Counted from the first letter of the stretch, positions 1-8,826 are shown. The stretch: 64,000 nt of DNA from JANJTB01 sp032027125 (GCA_032027125.1 JAVSMQ010000001.1:1938556-2002555), one strand, 5' to 3'. Notes: generated by a model not told the origin, from the letters alone. Program-made: numbers and translations.

Positions 1-2761
1 TTTTGGAAATTTGAAGGAAATGAAGGATACATTGCTGACCGCAGGCTTTGATTTCTTTTATACAGAGGATGAAATACCAAACCCCGAATCTGCTGAGCCT
101 GAAGCCGACCTTGACAGGAATAACAAATACTTCCTGAGACGCTGGCTGTTCAATGTAGAGCGTGAAATAAAATATACCGGTTTATCTGATAATTTAAAGA
201 TTTTCGAATTTGAAAATACAGACCATGAAGTAAGACAAATCTGCAAATTAGTTAATCATCTGATTTTAGATAAGGGTTATAAGCCAAGTGAGATTGCTGT
301 TGTCAGCCGTGATACAGGCAGATATTCACCGCTTTTCAGGGAGATGTTTAATCTTGAGAAGATTCCTGCAAATTTCTCGGACCGTTATCCGCTTGCCGAA
401 TCTCAGATTGCAATTGCAGTTCTGTCGGTTCTGGATACAATTGCTTATGGGTTCCGCAGAAACGATGTGATTAAGACACTTGAAAGCAGATTTATAAATA
501 TTATAAACGGCAGCGGGCAGCCGCTGGATTTATCCAACCTGATTCAATCTGCAAAAGACCTTCGCTTTCCTCAAAGTAATTACAGACTCAGCAGTGAATT
601 TTGGAAAAAACGTATTTCCAATGCTATTGAATATCTGAAATCTTTACAAGCAGTTATGATAGATGAATCTGCAGGCAGTCTGGATTTGAAAAATATTGAC
701 AGAAGGCTCAAATCTTATCAGCGGGCCTTGGAAGATTTTACCGCTTTTTCAGATTCTCTTCCTGAAAGAAAAAGCTTATTTTCGCCTGATGAATTTAAAA
801 CACTGATTATAAAGCAAATAATTGAAAAGTTCGGTATTGTTACTACAATAAGAGAACTTTATGAGGAGATAAACTCCAAATTCACCGGCAGCAGAGGATA
901 TGAATATAATATCCAAATTGAATCCGTTGAAAAATTTTCCCGTTCATTAGCCGAATTTTTGCGAATACTCGAAGAAATGACTTTTATATTGAAAGACCGT
1001 TCAAACAAAAAATATAAACTCATTGAATTGATTGAAAAGCTTAAACTGTCTGTTTCGGCTGCAAGATATCAGACACGCGAGAAACAAAACTATGGGGTTA
1101 CTGTTACTGCAATCGAACAAATACGGGAAATTCCTTATAAGGTAACCATTCTCTGCGGTTTAAATGACGGGATATTTCCTATGCCTTATAAACCGGAATC
1201 TTTTCTTGGGAAAGAACTTGCCGAAACAGAACTCAGACATTTACACTCCGAACAGATTCAATTTTACAGATTTCTGATTAACGGCTCCGATGAAATTGCT
1301 GCCGCTGATAAAAGGATTTATCTCAGCTACTCAAAATATCACAGCCAGTACGAAGTCGCCCGCTCTTCATTCATTGATTCATTGCTTAAAGTTACTAATT
1401 TGTCGGAAAAGGGCAACCCTGTAGTAATTCCGGTGTCAGGAATTTCAGAAGATATAATAAATCAATTCCCATGGATTAACTCCATCAGCAACCGGTCAGA
1501 AATTGCTGAAATGTTCGGCAGATATTACTTTAATAATCGCAGCAGAATGTCCGAATTTATCAAAAATATTCCGGAGGCAGCCAAAACCCTCGAAATTATT
1601 GACATCGCTGATTACACCGATAAGTTTTCTCTTAGAATGAATTCTGCTGCCGAAAACGGTTTGTCATTTCTTGAAGAAACGGCAAAAATACGATTGTCTG
1701 AAATGGATAAAATTACATATTCTGCTACAGATTTTGAAACTTATGCTAAATGCGGATTTAAATATTTTTCAAAAAAACTTCTGTCACTTCAGGAATCTGA
1801 TGAAGAAAGTATGACAATAAATGCTCTTGAATTCGGCAATTTAATGCACACTGCCCTTTATAAATTCTATATTGGTCTGCAGAAAGAATCTACTGAGCAG
1901 TGGCTTGAAGGCAGTCAAAATTCTGTTAATTTACTGCCTGTAATAAAACCTGTTAATATTAAAGGACTTGACAAATCTGCACTTGCAATGCATTTGATTG
2001 AAATAATAATTAAGGAATTTGAAGATATAAAGTTCGACCACCCGTTTATAAAACTTGCCCAGCGTGAGATTCTCGGTGGCGATGACATGCTTGGATGGGC
2101 AGAACATTTTATAGAGTCCGAATATGACAGGCTTGAACGTTTCGAGTCATTTCCCGCTGGTTTTGAATTTGAATTCGGCTCTCGTAACGGAGTTCCGGCG
2201 GTCAATATCGGCAATGGAATTTTTCTGAGGGGTAAAATTGACAGAGTTGAAATGGCTCCTTCAAAAATCGCAGGAGACAAATCCAAATTTACAATTGTTG
2301 ATTACAAAACTTCCATGCGCGGAACTGCTTCAAATAACGATATTGAAAAAGGGCGAAGCTTTCAGATGCCGCTGTATTCACTTGCATTGAAAAACATACT
2401 AAAAGATTATTACGGAATTGATGCCAAACTTCAGGGTTCTGCCTATTATATCCTCAAACCGGTTATTGAAAAGGGCAACAAGAAAGATACAAAGACTGTT
2501 CTGATGCCAAACTTTCTTACCGGAGAATCCAAACGGAGTAATAAAATTGACAGTTTTGAGATACAGGAAAACTATCTCGAAAAATCTGTGCAGAATGCAA
2601 AAAATATTATTGAAAAAATAACCGCAGGAATCTTTAAAGTTGAGCCGCTAAACGCCGGCGTGTGTCAATACTGCTCCTACAAGCCTGTCTGCAGAATTAA
2701 TGAAAGGTCAATACTGACACAATTTGAAGAAAATGAAGATACGGGGGATTCTGAGGAGTAA
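1..2761 (+). CDS. AddB-like ATP-dependent helicase/deoxyribonuclease subunit (5' end outside window)
   Basis: The reading frame is open to the left edge, so the N-terminus is missing and the TTG at position 11 is not a real start. About 916 residues are visible; residue numbers here count from that TTG. The C-terminal third has a PD-(D/E)XK nuclease core with GKIDR, then VDYKTS (Asp764, Lys766), then a QMPLY segment. One Cys near residue 580 (AKCGFKYF) and a terminal C-x2-C-x5-C (Cys885, 888, 894) match the four-cysteine iron-sulfur staple of AddB. The middle part (CGLNDGIFPMP) matches the AddB helicase-like fold, which in this family lacks an active ATPase. The family acts with AddA in double-strand break resection and recombination. 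AddA is not visible and is presumably to the left. A RecB-type or Cas4-like nuclease is less likely because of the split cysteine arrangement. Confidence 0.85.
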   Translation, partial: FGNLKEMKDTLLTAGFDFFYTEDEIPNPESAEPEADLDRNNKYFLRRWLFNVEREIKYTGLSDNLKIFEFENTDHEVRQICKLVNHLILDKGYKPSEIAVVSRDTGRYSPLFREMFNLEKIPANFSDRYPLAESQIAIAVLSVLDTIAYGFRRNDVIKTLESRFINIINGSGQPLDLSNLIQSAKDLRFPQSNYRLSSEFWKKRISNAIEYLKSLQAVMIDESAGSLDLKNIDRRLKSYQRALEDFTAFSDSLPERKSLFSPDEFKTLIIKQIIEKFGIVTTIRELYEEINSKFTGSRGYEYNIQIESVEKFSRSLAEFLRILEEMTFILKDRSNKKYKLIELIEKLKLSVSAARYQTREKQNYGVTVTAIEQIREIPYKVTILCGLNDGIFPMPYKPESFLGKELAETELRHLHSEQIQFYRFLINGSDEIAAADKRIYLSYSKYHSQYEVARSSFIDSLLKVTNLSEKGNPVVIPVSGISEDIINQFPWINSISNRSEIAEMFGRYYFNNRSRMSEFIKNIPEAAKTLEIIDIADYTDKFSLRMNSAAENGLSFLEETAKIRLSEMDKITYSATDFETYAKCGFKYFSKKLLSLQESDEESMTINALEFGNLMHTALYKFYIGLQKESTEQWLEGSQNSVNLLPVIKPVNIKGLDKSALAMHLIEIIIKEFEDIKFDHPFIKLAQREILGGDDMLGWAEHFIESEYDRLERFESFPAGFEFEFGSRNGVPAVNIGNGIFLRGKIDRVEMAPSKIAGDKSKFTIVDYKTSMRGTASNNDIEKGRSFQMPLYSLALKNILKDYYGIDAKLQGSAYYILKPVIEKGNKKDTKTVLMPNFLTGESKRSNKIDSFEIQENYLEKSVQNAKNIIEKITAGIFKVEPLNAGVCQYCSYKPVCRINERSILTQFEENEDTGDSEE

Positions 2762-2768
2762 TTTAAAT

Positions 2769-3482
2769 CTATTCCACCAATATCTTCTCGCTTACTTCAG
2801 CAATGTTCTTTTCTTTTTTCTTGACATATCTTTTCGGATGAATTATGAAATCATTATATTTTGCTTCATTTGTCATAAAAAATACTTTTTTACCAAGGTC
2901 GGCATATTTCTGAATCTGACTATAAAGTTCATTACTCATTTTTATCCGAATATTCGTATTCGTTTCTCTTGCATTCAAAAGATTTTTCTGTAAAATCATA
3001 GCTTCTTCATACGATTTAATCATATTTTCAAAATTATCCAGAATTTCCTGTGTTAAACCATAAACAGACAGCTCCGATAGATTTTCCGACATCGCAGAAT
3101 GCACGAGGTTTGCCGTAAAAAATAGATTTTCATCTGTAAAACCTGCCATTCCCTTAATTCCCAGCGACTTTTCCTGAGTTGAGCCGTTTCCCCATTTCAA
3201 CCTGCATCGAATCGCCATCATACGGATTTCTTCCTTAATATTTTCCTTCAATTTATCCCTGTTATCCGAAGCACTGTAAATATCCAATCGGCTTTCTTTA
3301 TCTTTTATAACACGCATATAGTCTTCACTTAATGCCAATAACGCATCTATATCAGCCTGTGAAATTCCAAAAGACATTAAATCCGCAAGATGCATTCTCA
3401 TAGAGCCGCTTATACTTATAGTTAACTCGATTAAATCACCATCCGAAAACCTATGAATCCTTTTTTCCTTAATTAAAGCCAT
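2769..3482 (-). CDS. Unknown protein with an internal helical duplication
   Basis: I do not recognise this 237-residue protein. It is predicted to be all-helical, with no signal peptide or membrane segment. Residues 12-58 and 115-161 align with each other: F-(S/T)-D-x-x-L, then a helix, then G-(I/L)-(S/T)-Q about 28 residues after the Phe, then a helix ending in an acidic/Tyr patch (SEDY and KSYEEA). The protein is therefore an ancient tandem duplication of a unit of about 100 residues. The C-terminus is lysine-rich. The start has an AAGGA-type ribosome site about 8 bases upstream. It converges on the nuclease gene with only 7 bases between them. Its 5' side carries 42-bp and 21-bp tandem arrays. 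The unknown protein at 56115-56813 has a similar size and two-unit helical layout, but I cannot show homology by eye. Confidence 0.7.
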   Translation of the reverse strand: MALIKEKRIHRFSDGDLIELTISISGSMRMHLADLMSFGISQADIDALLALSEDYMRVIKDKESRLDIYSASDNRDKLKENIKEEIRMMAIRCRLKWGNGSTQEKSLGIKGMAGFTDENLFFTANLVHSAMSENLSELSVYGLTQEILDNFENMIKSYEEAMILQKNLLNARETNTNIRIKMSNELYSQIQKYADLGKKVFFMTNEAKYNDFIIHPKRYVKKKEKNIAEVSEKILVE

Positions 3483-3545
3483 TTTTCCCGTCCTTAATAA
3501 TTAAAAATATACTTTTAAAACTTAATTCTAACAAATTTTATAAAG

Positions 3546-3695
3546 TTTCGAAGACCTTTAATTTGCCATAGAACACTTTTACAACCATTTCGACATCTTC
3601 CAATTTGCCATTGTACACTTTTACAATCGTTTCACCTTTCTTTTATTTGTAATAGAATACTTTAAAAAACATTTCGACGCCTTTAAAAGTAATTT
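3546..3695. repeat. 42-bp tandem repeat array, about 3.5 units
   Basis: Three contiguous 42-bp units start at 3546, 3588 and 3630, and a partial unit starts at 3672. Each begins TTTCG or TTTCA and contains AATTTGCCAT-like and ACACTTTTACAA-like blocks. Units 1 and 2 are the most alike and unit 3 has diverged. There are no spacers, so this is not a CRISPR array. The period is exactly twice that of the neighbouring 21-bp array. It lies 5' of the minus-strand gene ending at 3482. Confidence 0.85.
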
Positions 3696-3723
3696 ATTTC
3701 AATATGCTATATGATAAATGATA

Positions 3724-3912
3724 GATGCGTAATATTATATTATAGTTGCGTTATATTAAATTAAAGTTGCGTAATACATATTTATAATTGCTAAAAGTCA
3801 TATTAATGTTGCGTAAAGAGAATTCATAGTTGCATTATATAAAATCGTAATTGCATCATACAAAATTATAATTGCGTAATATAGAATTAAAGTTGCGTAA
3901 TGATAATTTAAT
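3724..3912. repeat. 21-bp tandem repeat array, nine units
   Basis: Nine contiguous 21-bp units start at 3724, 3745, 3766, 3787, 3808, 3829, 3850, 3871 and 3892. The conserved core is (G/A)TTGCGTAATA followed by an AT-rich half. The register never slips although the units are individually degenerate, so length appears to be conserved more than sequence. No spacers are present. The array lies between an unknown protein gene on the minus strand and bshB1 on the plus strand. Confidence 0.9.
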
Positions 3913-4284
3913 TAATATTATAATAAGCAAATTTAGTTTNNNNNNNNNAAGGTCCTATAAATGTAATAAAAGCTTCTCTAAGGATAATTTAAGACAATCA
4001 AATTATTATAAATTGAAGGAAAAATTACTGGGAATCTGTTAAAAATGTCTGTGAAAATGTTACTTTCTAATAAGTAGAAGTTCCCGGTGCTGTTTAAGAA
4101 TAGAAAATTATGATAATAAGTCTTCGCATCGAATGAGAAATTCAGGGAATTGTCTTTTAAGTGCGAGAAAGGGGGTGGTAAATTAATAAATAACAGCTTT
4201 TTAGAAAATCTGATGATTCTTAAAAATAAAAATTTAGCAAATTTGTTAATATCACTATTTGAATATTAATAATCGGATAAATAA
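3913..4284. other. Intergenic stretch with an assembly gap (Ns 3940-3948)
   Basis: Nine undetermined bases at 3940-3948 mark a scaffold or sequence gap just after the 21-bp array, so the array could be longer in reality. The rest, up to the bshB1 start, is AT-rich. I see no gene, tRNA or convincing terminator in it. Confidence 0.7.
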
Positions 4285-5031
4285 ATGACAGACCAGTTTG
4301 AAGGCGATTTTGACTGCATGGTAATCGGGGCGCACCCCGATGATGCAGAACTTTCCTGCGGAGGTACAATTGCTAAACTCACAAAAGAAGGCAAAAAAGT
4401 CGTGCTTGTGGACTTAACCAGAGGCGAAATGGGAACACGCGGAAATTCTGAAATTCGTAAGAATGAGGCATTGGAAGCTGCCAAAATACTGGGAGCCAAA
4501 GAAAGAGTGAATCTCGAATTGCGGGACGGATTTATCAGAAATGATGAGCCGAGCATTTATAAAGTTGTTTCAGCAGTTCGGAAATACAGACCTAAAATAA
4601 TACTTATGCATCCATGGTTTGAGCGTCATCCCGACCATGAAAATACACATAAATTAGTACGCGACGCGCTGTTCAAATGCGGTCTCAAAATGTATGAAAC
4701 CGAAGACGGCGGAAGCAGTCAGGCTATTTACCGCACAAGAAGAATTTTCTGCTATATGCAGGCATATCAGTTTCCCAGACCTTCTGATTTTTTTGTAGAT
4801 ATTTCGGATGTCCATGATACAAAAATCGAAGCCATCAAGGCATTCTCTTCACAGGTATTTGTTGAAGGAAAATATGAAAACGAACCTCGGACAAGACTTT
4901 CAACACCTGAATTTATGGAAGAATTGATTTCGAGAGCCAGATATTTAGGAGGATTGAACGGCGTAAAATATGCTGAAGGCTTTTTAAGTATAGAGCCTGT
5001 AATCCTTAGCAGCCTGTCCAAGTTTTTGTAA
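4285..5031 (+). CDS. bshB1: Bacillithiol biosynthesis N-acetylglucosaminyl-malate deacetylase BshB1
   Basis: This is a 248-residue LmbE/PIG-L family zinc deacetylase. The family member BshB1 removes the acetyl group from GlcNAc-malate, the second step in making the cytosolic thiol bacillithiol. Metal-binding motifs are AHPDD (His17, Asp19, Asp20) and HPDH (His115, Asp117, His118). The blocks LTRGEMGTRG, RKYRP, KIEAIKAFSSQ and GGLNGVKYAEGF are those of BshB1 rather than of mycothiol or generic PIG-L enzymes. Length is normal for the family. No bshA or bshC lies nearby; they are often unlinked in this phylum. It is preceded by a long repeat-bearing intergenic region and followed by a separate glycosyltransferase run. 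Confidence 0.93.
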   Translation: MTDQFEGDFDCMVIGAHPDDAELSCGGTIAKLTKEGKKVVLVDLTRGEMGTRGNSEIRKNEALEAAKILGAKERVNLELRDGFIRNDEPSIYKVVSAVRKYRPKIILMHPWFERHPDHENTHKLVRDALFKCGLKMYETEDGGSSQAIYRTRRIFCYMQAYQFPRPSDFFVDISDVHDTKIEAIKAFSSQVFVEGKYENEPRTRLSTPEFMEELISRARYLGGLNGVKYAEGFLSIEPVILSSLSKFL

Positions 5032-5128
5032 TCGGTCAGTTATTCGGGAATAAGCGAAATTGCAGCATAATCATTGGTAGTTATGAGATTCTAAGACCAT
5101 AATGCAATAATTATCCCGCAAATAAATG

Positions 5129-5136
5129 TATATTTG
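5129..5136 (+). promoter_or_regulatory. Candidate Bacteroidota-type -7 element
   Basis: TATATTTG fits the TAnnTTTG -7 consensus of Bacteroidota promoters and sits 29 bases before the glycosyltransferase start at 5166. I do not see a good TTTG -33 element at the usual spacing, so this is tentative. Confidence 0.35.
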
Positions 5137-5165
5137 CACTTTGTTTTTATTAGAAATTTTGTTTT

Positions 5166-6089
5166 ATGGTTGAATTCGTTATAATTAATTACAATACCGG
5201 TGAACTGACATGCCAATGTATCGAATCAATTTTTGATACATACAGCAGAAACGCACTTATTAATATAGTTGATAATGCATCCGCCGATGATTCAGTCAAA
5301 TATATTTCCGATAGATACCCGCAGCTTGCAATTATCAGGAATGAGCAGAATTACGGTTATGCAAAAGCTGTAAATATAGGTGTAAGAACAACTTCTTCGG
5401 AATTAGTACTGGTGAGTAATTCGGATGTAACTTTTCACCCAAATTCAATTAATATCGCAGCCCAAATGCTTAAAGATGATGCCGGTATTGGTGTATCAGG
5501 TTTTTTCCAATATTTCCCGGATGGCAGACCACAGAGAAGTTACGGCAGTTTTCCCGGTTATAAACTCGGATTGATGGATATGCTTCTCCTGACCAACATT
5601 CAAGAACAGCTAAGCGGATTAGTAAGGAAAATACGTGTAAATTCAAACAAAATAAAAGAAGTCGAATATGCAGACGGTGCTGCTTTGATGATTAGAAGAG
5701 AAATATTTGACAAATTAAACGGTTTTGATGAGAACTTTTTTTTCTATACAGAAGAAACTGATTTTTGCAAAAGGGTAAAGAATCTTGGATATAGAGTTGT
5801 ATTAAATTCCAGGGCTGTAATTACCCATATACGCGGTGCAGGTTCGGGCAGCCAAAAGTATAATGAAAAAGCTGAATTAATGCTCATCAGAACCAAAATT
5901 CAGTATATTTTGAAACACGGCAGCAGAATAGAAGCAGGATTTTTCAAATATGCCGAAAGTTTTCATTTTCTAATGATTTCGATAATTGAACGAGTGTTTT
6001 CTTTTTTAAAATTCAAAAATAGATTGAAATATAAAAACGGAATCTATTATCAAATTTTTAAATTGTGGCTGAGGACTAAAATTGATTAA
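5166..6089 (+). CDS. Family 2 glycosyltransferase (rhamnosyltransferase-like)
   Basis: This 307-residue cytosolic or membrane-associated GT-A enzyme starts directly with the nucleotide-binding strand (FVIINYNTGE). It continues with VDNASADDS, then NYGYAKAVNIG, then the metal-binding SNSDV segment near residue 90. The acceptor-side motif is GFDENFFFYTEETDFCKRVKNLGYR. These features are typical of GT2 enzymes that extend O-antigen, exopolysaccharide or other surface glycans with rhamnose or similar sugars. The substrate cannot be read from sequence. The gene overlaps the next one by 8 bases, which suggests one transcript and translational coupling. Confidence 0.88.
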   Translation: MVEFVIINYNTGELTCQCIESIFDTYSRNALINIVDNASADDSVKYISDRYPQLAIIRNEQNYGYAKAVNIGVRTTSSELVLVSNSDVTFHPNSINIAAQMLKDDAGIGVSGFFQYFPDGRPQRSYGSFPGYKLGLMDMLLLTNIQEQLSGLVRKIRVNSNKIKEVEYADGAALMIRREIFDKLNGFDENFFFYTEETDFCKRVKNLGYRVVLNSRAVITHIRGAGSGSQKYNEKAELMLIRTKIQYILKHGSRIEAGFFKYAESFHFLMISIIERVFSFLKFKNRLKYKNGIYYQIFKLWLRTKID

Positions 6090-6924
6090 GAAGTACGACA
6101 TAGCAATTGCTTACAGGATTTATCCCAAGATATCGAAAGTGCCGCCGGTTTATCCTGACGATAAATACAAACTTTCGGAATTATGCCTCGCATCACTTGT
6201 GAAATCGCTTGGTGATTTAAAAGTAAAATGGTTTATGATACTTGATGACTGCCCTCCTGAATATCATTTGATGTTCCAAAAATATCTTTTAGAAGAAGAC
6301 ACTGATTATATTCATACAAAAGTAAAAAGCAACGGAAAAACATTCGGAATGCAGATGGATTTGCTGCTTAAACAGGATTTCAGTGAAAAAATCTATTTCG
6401 CTGAAGATGACTACTTTTATTTAAATGACAGCTTTAAGGAACTGACAGATGCAATTGACGAGCCGGATTTCGATTTTATAAGTCCGTACGACCATCTTGA
6501 TTTATACAGAAGTGAATTTCATAACAGAAAATATTACATAAAATTCTCGGGTAAAAGACATTGGAGGTCGTGCGGCTCGACAACAATGACATTTTTAACT
6601 ACAAAAAAAACTTTAAGAAAAACAGAAAGTGTTTTCAGGACATATATTCATAAAAACTATGACAGTAGTCTTTGGATGACTTTAACAAGAGATAATGTAA
6701 ACAATCCGTTCAGATTTTTTAAACTGCTCGGAAAGGATTCGCATACTTTGAAAATTTTTGCAAAAGCCTGGATATATACTTCATTAAGGGTAATATTCGG
6801 GAAAAAGTACAGTCTTTTTACACCTATTCCATCAATGGCGCAGCATTTAGACAATCAATGTATGGCTCCGGGAATAGATTGGAACGTCAAATTTGAGGAA
6901 GGTAAATCATGGCTTATCAAATAA
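6082..6924 (+). CDS. Putative GT-A fold glycosyltransferase
   Basis: This 280-residue protein probably starts at TTG 6082, inside the 3' end of the preceding GT2 gene. Visible glycosyltransferase-like features are an N-terminal AIAYRIYP strand, WFMILDDCPPEY, and an acidic FAEDDYFYL segment near residue 110 that probably holds the metal and sugar nucleotide. It has no signal peptide or clear membrane helix. I cannot assign a CAZy family with confidence. Context (a GT2 gene overlapping upstream) suggests surface polysaccharide or glycoconjugate assembly. It overlaps the ferredoxin gene by 16 bases. Confidence 0.7.
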   Translation: MIKKYDIAIAYRIYPKISKVPPVYPDDKYKLSELCLASLVKSLGDLKVKWFMILDDCPPEYHLMFQKYLLEEDTDYIHTKVKSNGKTFGMQMDLLLKQDFSEKIYFAEDDYFYLNDSFKELTDAIDEPDFDFISPYDHLDLYRSEFHNRKYYIKFSGKRHWRSCGSTTMTFLTTKKTLRKTESVFRTYIHKNYDSSLWMTLTRDNVNNPFRFFKLLGKDSHTLKIFAKAWIYTSLRVIFGKKYSLFTPIPSMAQHLDNQCMAPGIDWNVKFEEGKSWLIK

Positions 6925-7115
6925 ATCTGGGATGTATTATCTGCGGAAAATGTGCAAGACACTGCCCGGTTGATGCAATATATCTTGGGGTCGATATTTT
7001 CGAAATCAATCCTAAAAAATGCGTAAGCTGCAAGGGCTATCACTCCGAGCCGCAATGCGTTGCCGTATGTCCCGTAGATGTAGTAACAAAAGCTAAGAAA
7101 CATGAAAAACGTTAG
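6909..7115 (+). CDS. 2[4Fe-4S] ferredoxin-like protein
   Basis: This is a 68-residue bacterial-type ferredoxin. The first cluster motif is C-x2-C-x2-C-x3-C-P (Cys9, 12, 15, 19). The second is C-x2-C-x8-C-x3-C-P (Cys38, 41, 50, 54), with the longer loop seen in Alvin-type and NifB-linked ferredoxins. It should carry two low-potential clusters and act as a cytosolic electron carrier. The start has a strong GAGGAAGG site about 5 bases upstream. The gene overlaps both neighbours, by 16 bases with a glycosyltransferase and 14 bases with an amidohydrolase, so it is translated with genes that have no obvious redox role. Confidence 0.9.
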   Translation: MAYQINLGCIICGKCARHCPVDAIYLGVDIFEINPKKCVSCKGYHSEPQCVAVCPVDVVTKAKKHEKR

Positions 7116-8589
7116 AATAATTACCGACAACGGATTGATAACCGGAATTGATAATTGCGGCGGAATAGAAATTATCACCGACGGTGCCATCGAACGTTTC
7201 GATAACTGTGAAATACTGCCGGGCTTGACTGATTCTCATTGTCATGTATGGGGTCTGGGAATGATGAACTCTGGTATGGATATATCAGGAAAAAATAATG
7301 CCCGTGACACAATTGCTCTTGCCCGGCAAAATAATTTTATGCGCGGTAATTGGGTAGTCGGTCGCGGCTGGAATAATGAATCATGGGAAAATAAATCCCT
7401 TCCCGACAAATCCGCAACAGATGAAATCTTTCCTCTTAATCCTCTTGCACTGACAAGAGTTGACGGTCATGCTATGTGGTGCAATTCAAAAGCTCTTGAA
7501 GCTGCCGGTATCAATCATACAACAATAGAGCCTGACGGAGGAAAAATTTTAAAGGATGGCAGCGGCAATCCGACGGGTATTTTGATTGACAATGCAATGA
7601 ATTTGATTGAAAAACTCATTCCTGCTTATTCAGCACAACAACTTGAAGAATTTATATTCAAAGGGCTTGATATTTCAATGAAAGCAGGGCTCACTGCAGT
7701 TCATGATATGGATGTCAGCCCTGAAATGATTGATATTTATCATAGATTGAACAATCAGGGGAAGCTTCCAATCAGGGTATATGCTTATGCATCGTGTCAG
7801 AATAATGAAGCATTTGAATATAATATTAATCACTATAAATCGGAAATGTTTACGGTTCAGGGAATTAAACTTTTTGCAGACGGAGCACTCGGTTCTTACG
7901 GTGCGGCTATGCTTGATGAATATAACGATAAACCCGGTGAGCGGGGCTTATTAATTCTTGATTCAGAAATGATGCTCCAAAAGATACTTAAAGCTGATGA
8001 TTCGGGTCTTGATACAGCAATTCATGCAATTGGCGACAGAGCAAACCACGAAGTATTGGATGCCTGTCAAAAATTAAGAGAATTAAGACCCGAAACAAAA
8101 TCCAAACTTAGAATCGAACATGCTCAGATAGTTGACAAAACAGATTTAAAAAGATTTAAAGAACTGGGTGTAATTGCATCGGTGCAGCCGATTCATTTTG
8201 TCAGTGATTCTGAAATGGCATTGAAACGGCTTGGGAGTAATCGTCTGGCTAATTCAGGTTACCCGTGGCAATCACTTTGGGATGCCGGGGCGATGATGAT
8301 TGGCGGCTCTGACTTCCCGATTGAATCGCACAATCCTTTCAAAGGGATAAACGCATTTACCGGCAGAGAAAACAGTCTTGATATTTCGGAGGATTTACTT
8401 TCTGAAAAATTGGATATTGATTCAGCATTAAAATGTTATACATCAAATCCCTACCGTGCTCTCGGAATAAATAACATTGGAGAATTGCGGATTGGATACA
8501 AAGCGGATTTTATAATATTTGAAGGCAGCTATCATGATTCAATTCCCGAAATTAAAGCATCATTTATAAATGGAAAAAGAATTTATTAG
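7102..8589 (+). CDS. YtcJ-like amidohydrolase (amidohydrolase family 3)
   Basis: This 495-residue metal-dependent hydrolase has a TIM-barrel core flanked by beta-sandwich pieces from both termini. Motifs in order are PGLTDSHCHVWG (first metal site; family HxH), DGHAMWCNSKAL, GIKLFADGALGSYGAAM (the strand with the bridging Lys region), AIHAIGDRANHE, RIEHAQ, and SDFPIESHNPF (catalytic Asp). The C-terminus has the urease-like GELRIGYKADFIIFE strand. Members hydrolyse amides or N-formyl groups; substrates are mostly unknown. There is no signal peptide, so it is cytosolic. It overlaps the ferredoxin gene by 14 bases. It is the last gene of the run, followed by repeat-derived hairpins. Confidence 0.88.
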   Translation: MKNVRIITDNGLITGIDNCGGIEIITDGAIERFDNCEILPGLTDSHCHVWGLGMMNSGMDISGKNNARDTIALARQNNFMRGNWVVGRGWNNESWENKSLPDKSATDEIFPLNPLALTRVDGHAMWCNSKALEAAGINHTTIEPDGGKILKDGSGNPTGILIDNAMNLIEKLIPAYSAQQLEEFIFKGLDISMKAGLTAVHDMDVSPEMIDIYHRLNNQGKLPIRVYAYASCQNNEAFEYNINHYKSEMFTVQGIKLFADGALGSYGAAMLDEYNDKPGERGLLILDSEMMLQKILKADDSGLDTAIHAIGDRANHEVLDACQKLRELRPETKSKLRIEHAQIVDKTDLKRFKELGVIASVQPIHFVSDSEMALKRLGSNRLANSGYPWQSLWDAGAMMIGGSDFPIESHNPFKGINAFTGRENSLDISEDLLSEKLDIDSALKCYTSNPYRALGINNIGELRIGYKADFIIFEGSYHDSIPEIKASFINGKRIY

Positions 8590-8649
8590 TTATAACTCAT
8601 TGAAATAAAATCAAGTTGCTTTTAAAAGTAAAACAAAACAAATTAACCA

Positions 8650-8755
8650 CCCCTAACCCCTCCTTAGCAAGGAGGGGGATAAGTTGTTGTTATATAACGA
8701 TTTACGATTCTCTCCTTACTAAGGGGAGATATCGCGGAGCGACAGAGGGTAATAT
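8650..8755. repeat. Hairpin-forming dispersed repeat
   Basis: CCCCTCCTT (8657-8665) pairs with AAGGAGGGG (8669-8677) across a three-base loop. A second, weaker complementary stretch (CTCTCCTTACTAAGGGGAG) begins near 8711. The same C-rich hairpin style recurs at 47298-47366 and 56907-57188, so this is a member of a dispersed intergenic repeat. It may end transcription of the upstream run. Confidence 0.65.
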
Positions 8756-8826
8756 ATCTTTGAAATCAACTTTGTATAAAAATAAATTTACATTATTGTT
8801 ATATGCTATTTGAAACCAAAATTCCT

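Noticed and set aside
2724..2993. Phe-rich open frame antisense to the unknown helical protein
   Set aside because: It is the shadow of the minus-strand gene and has no start signal.
3546..3912. CRISPR-like array
   Set aside because: Units are contiguous with no spacers and no cas genes are near.
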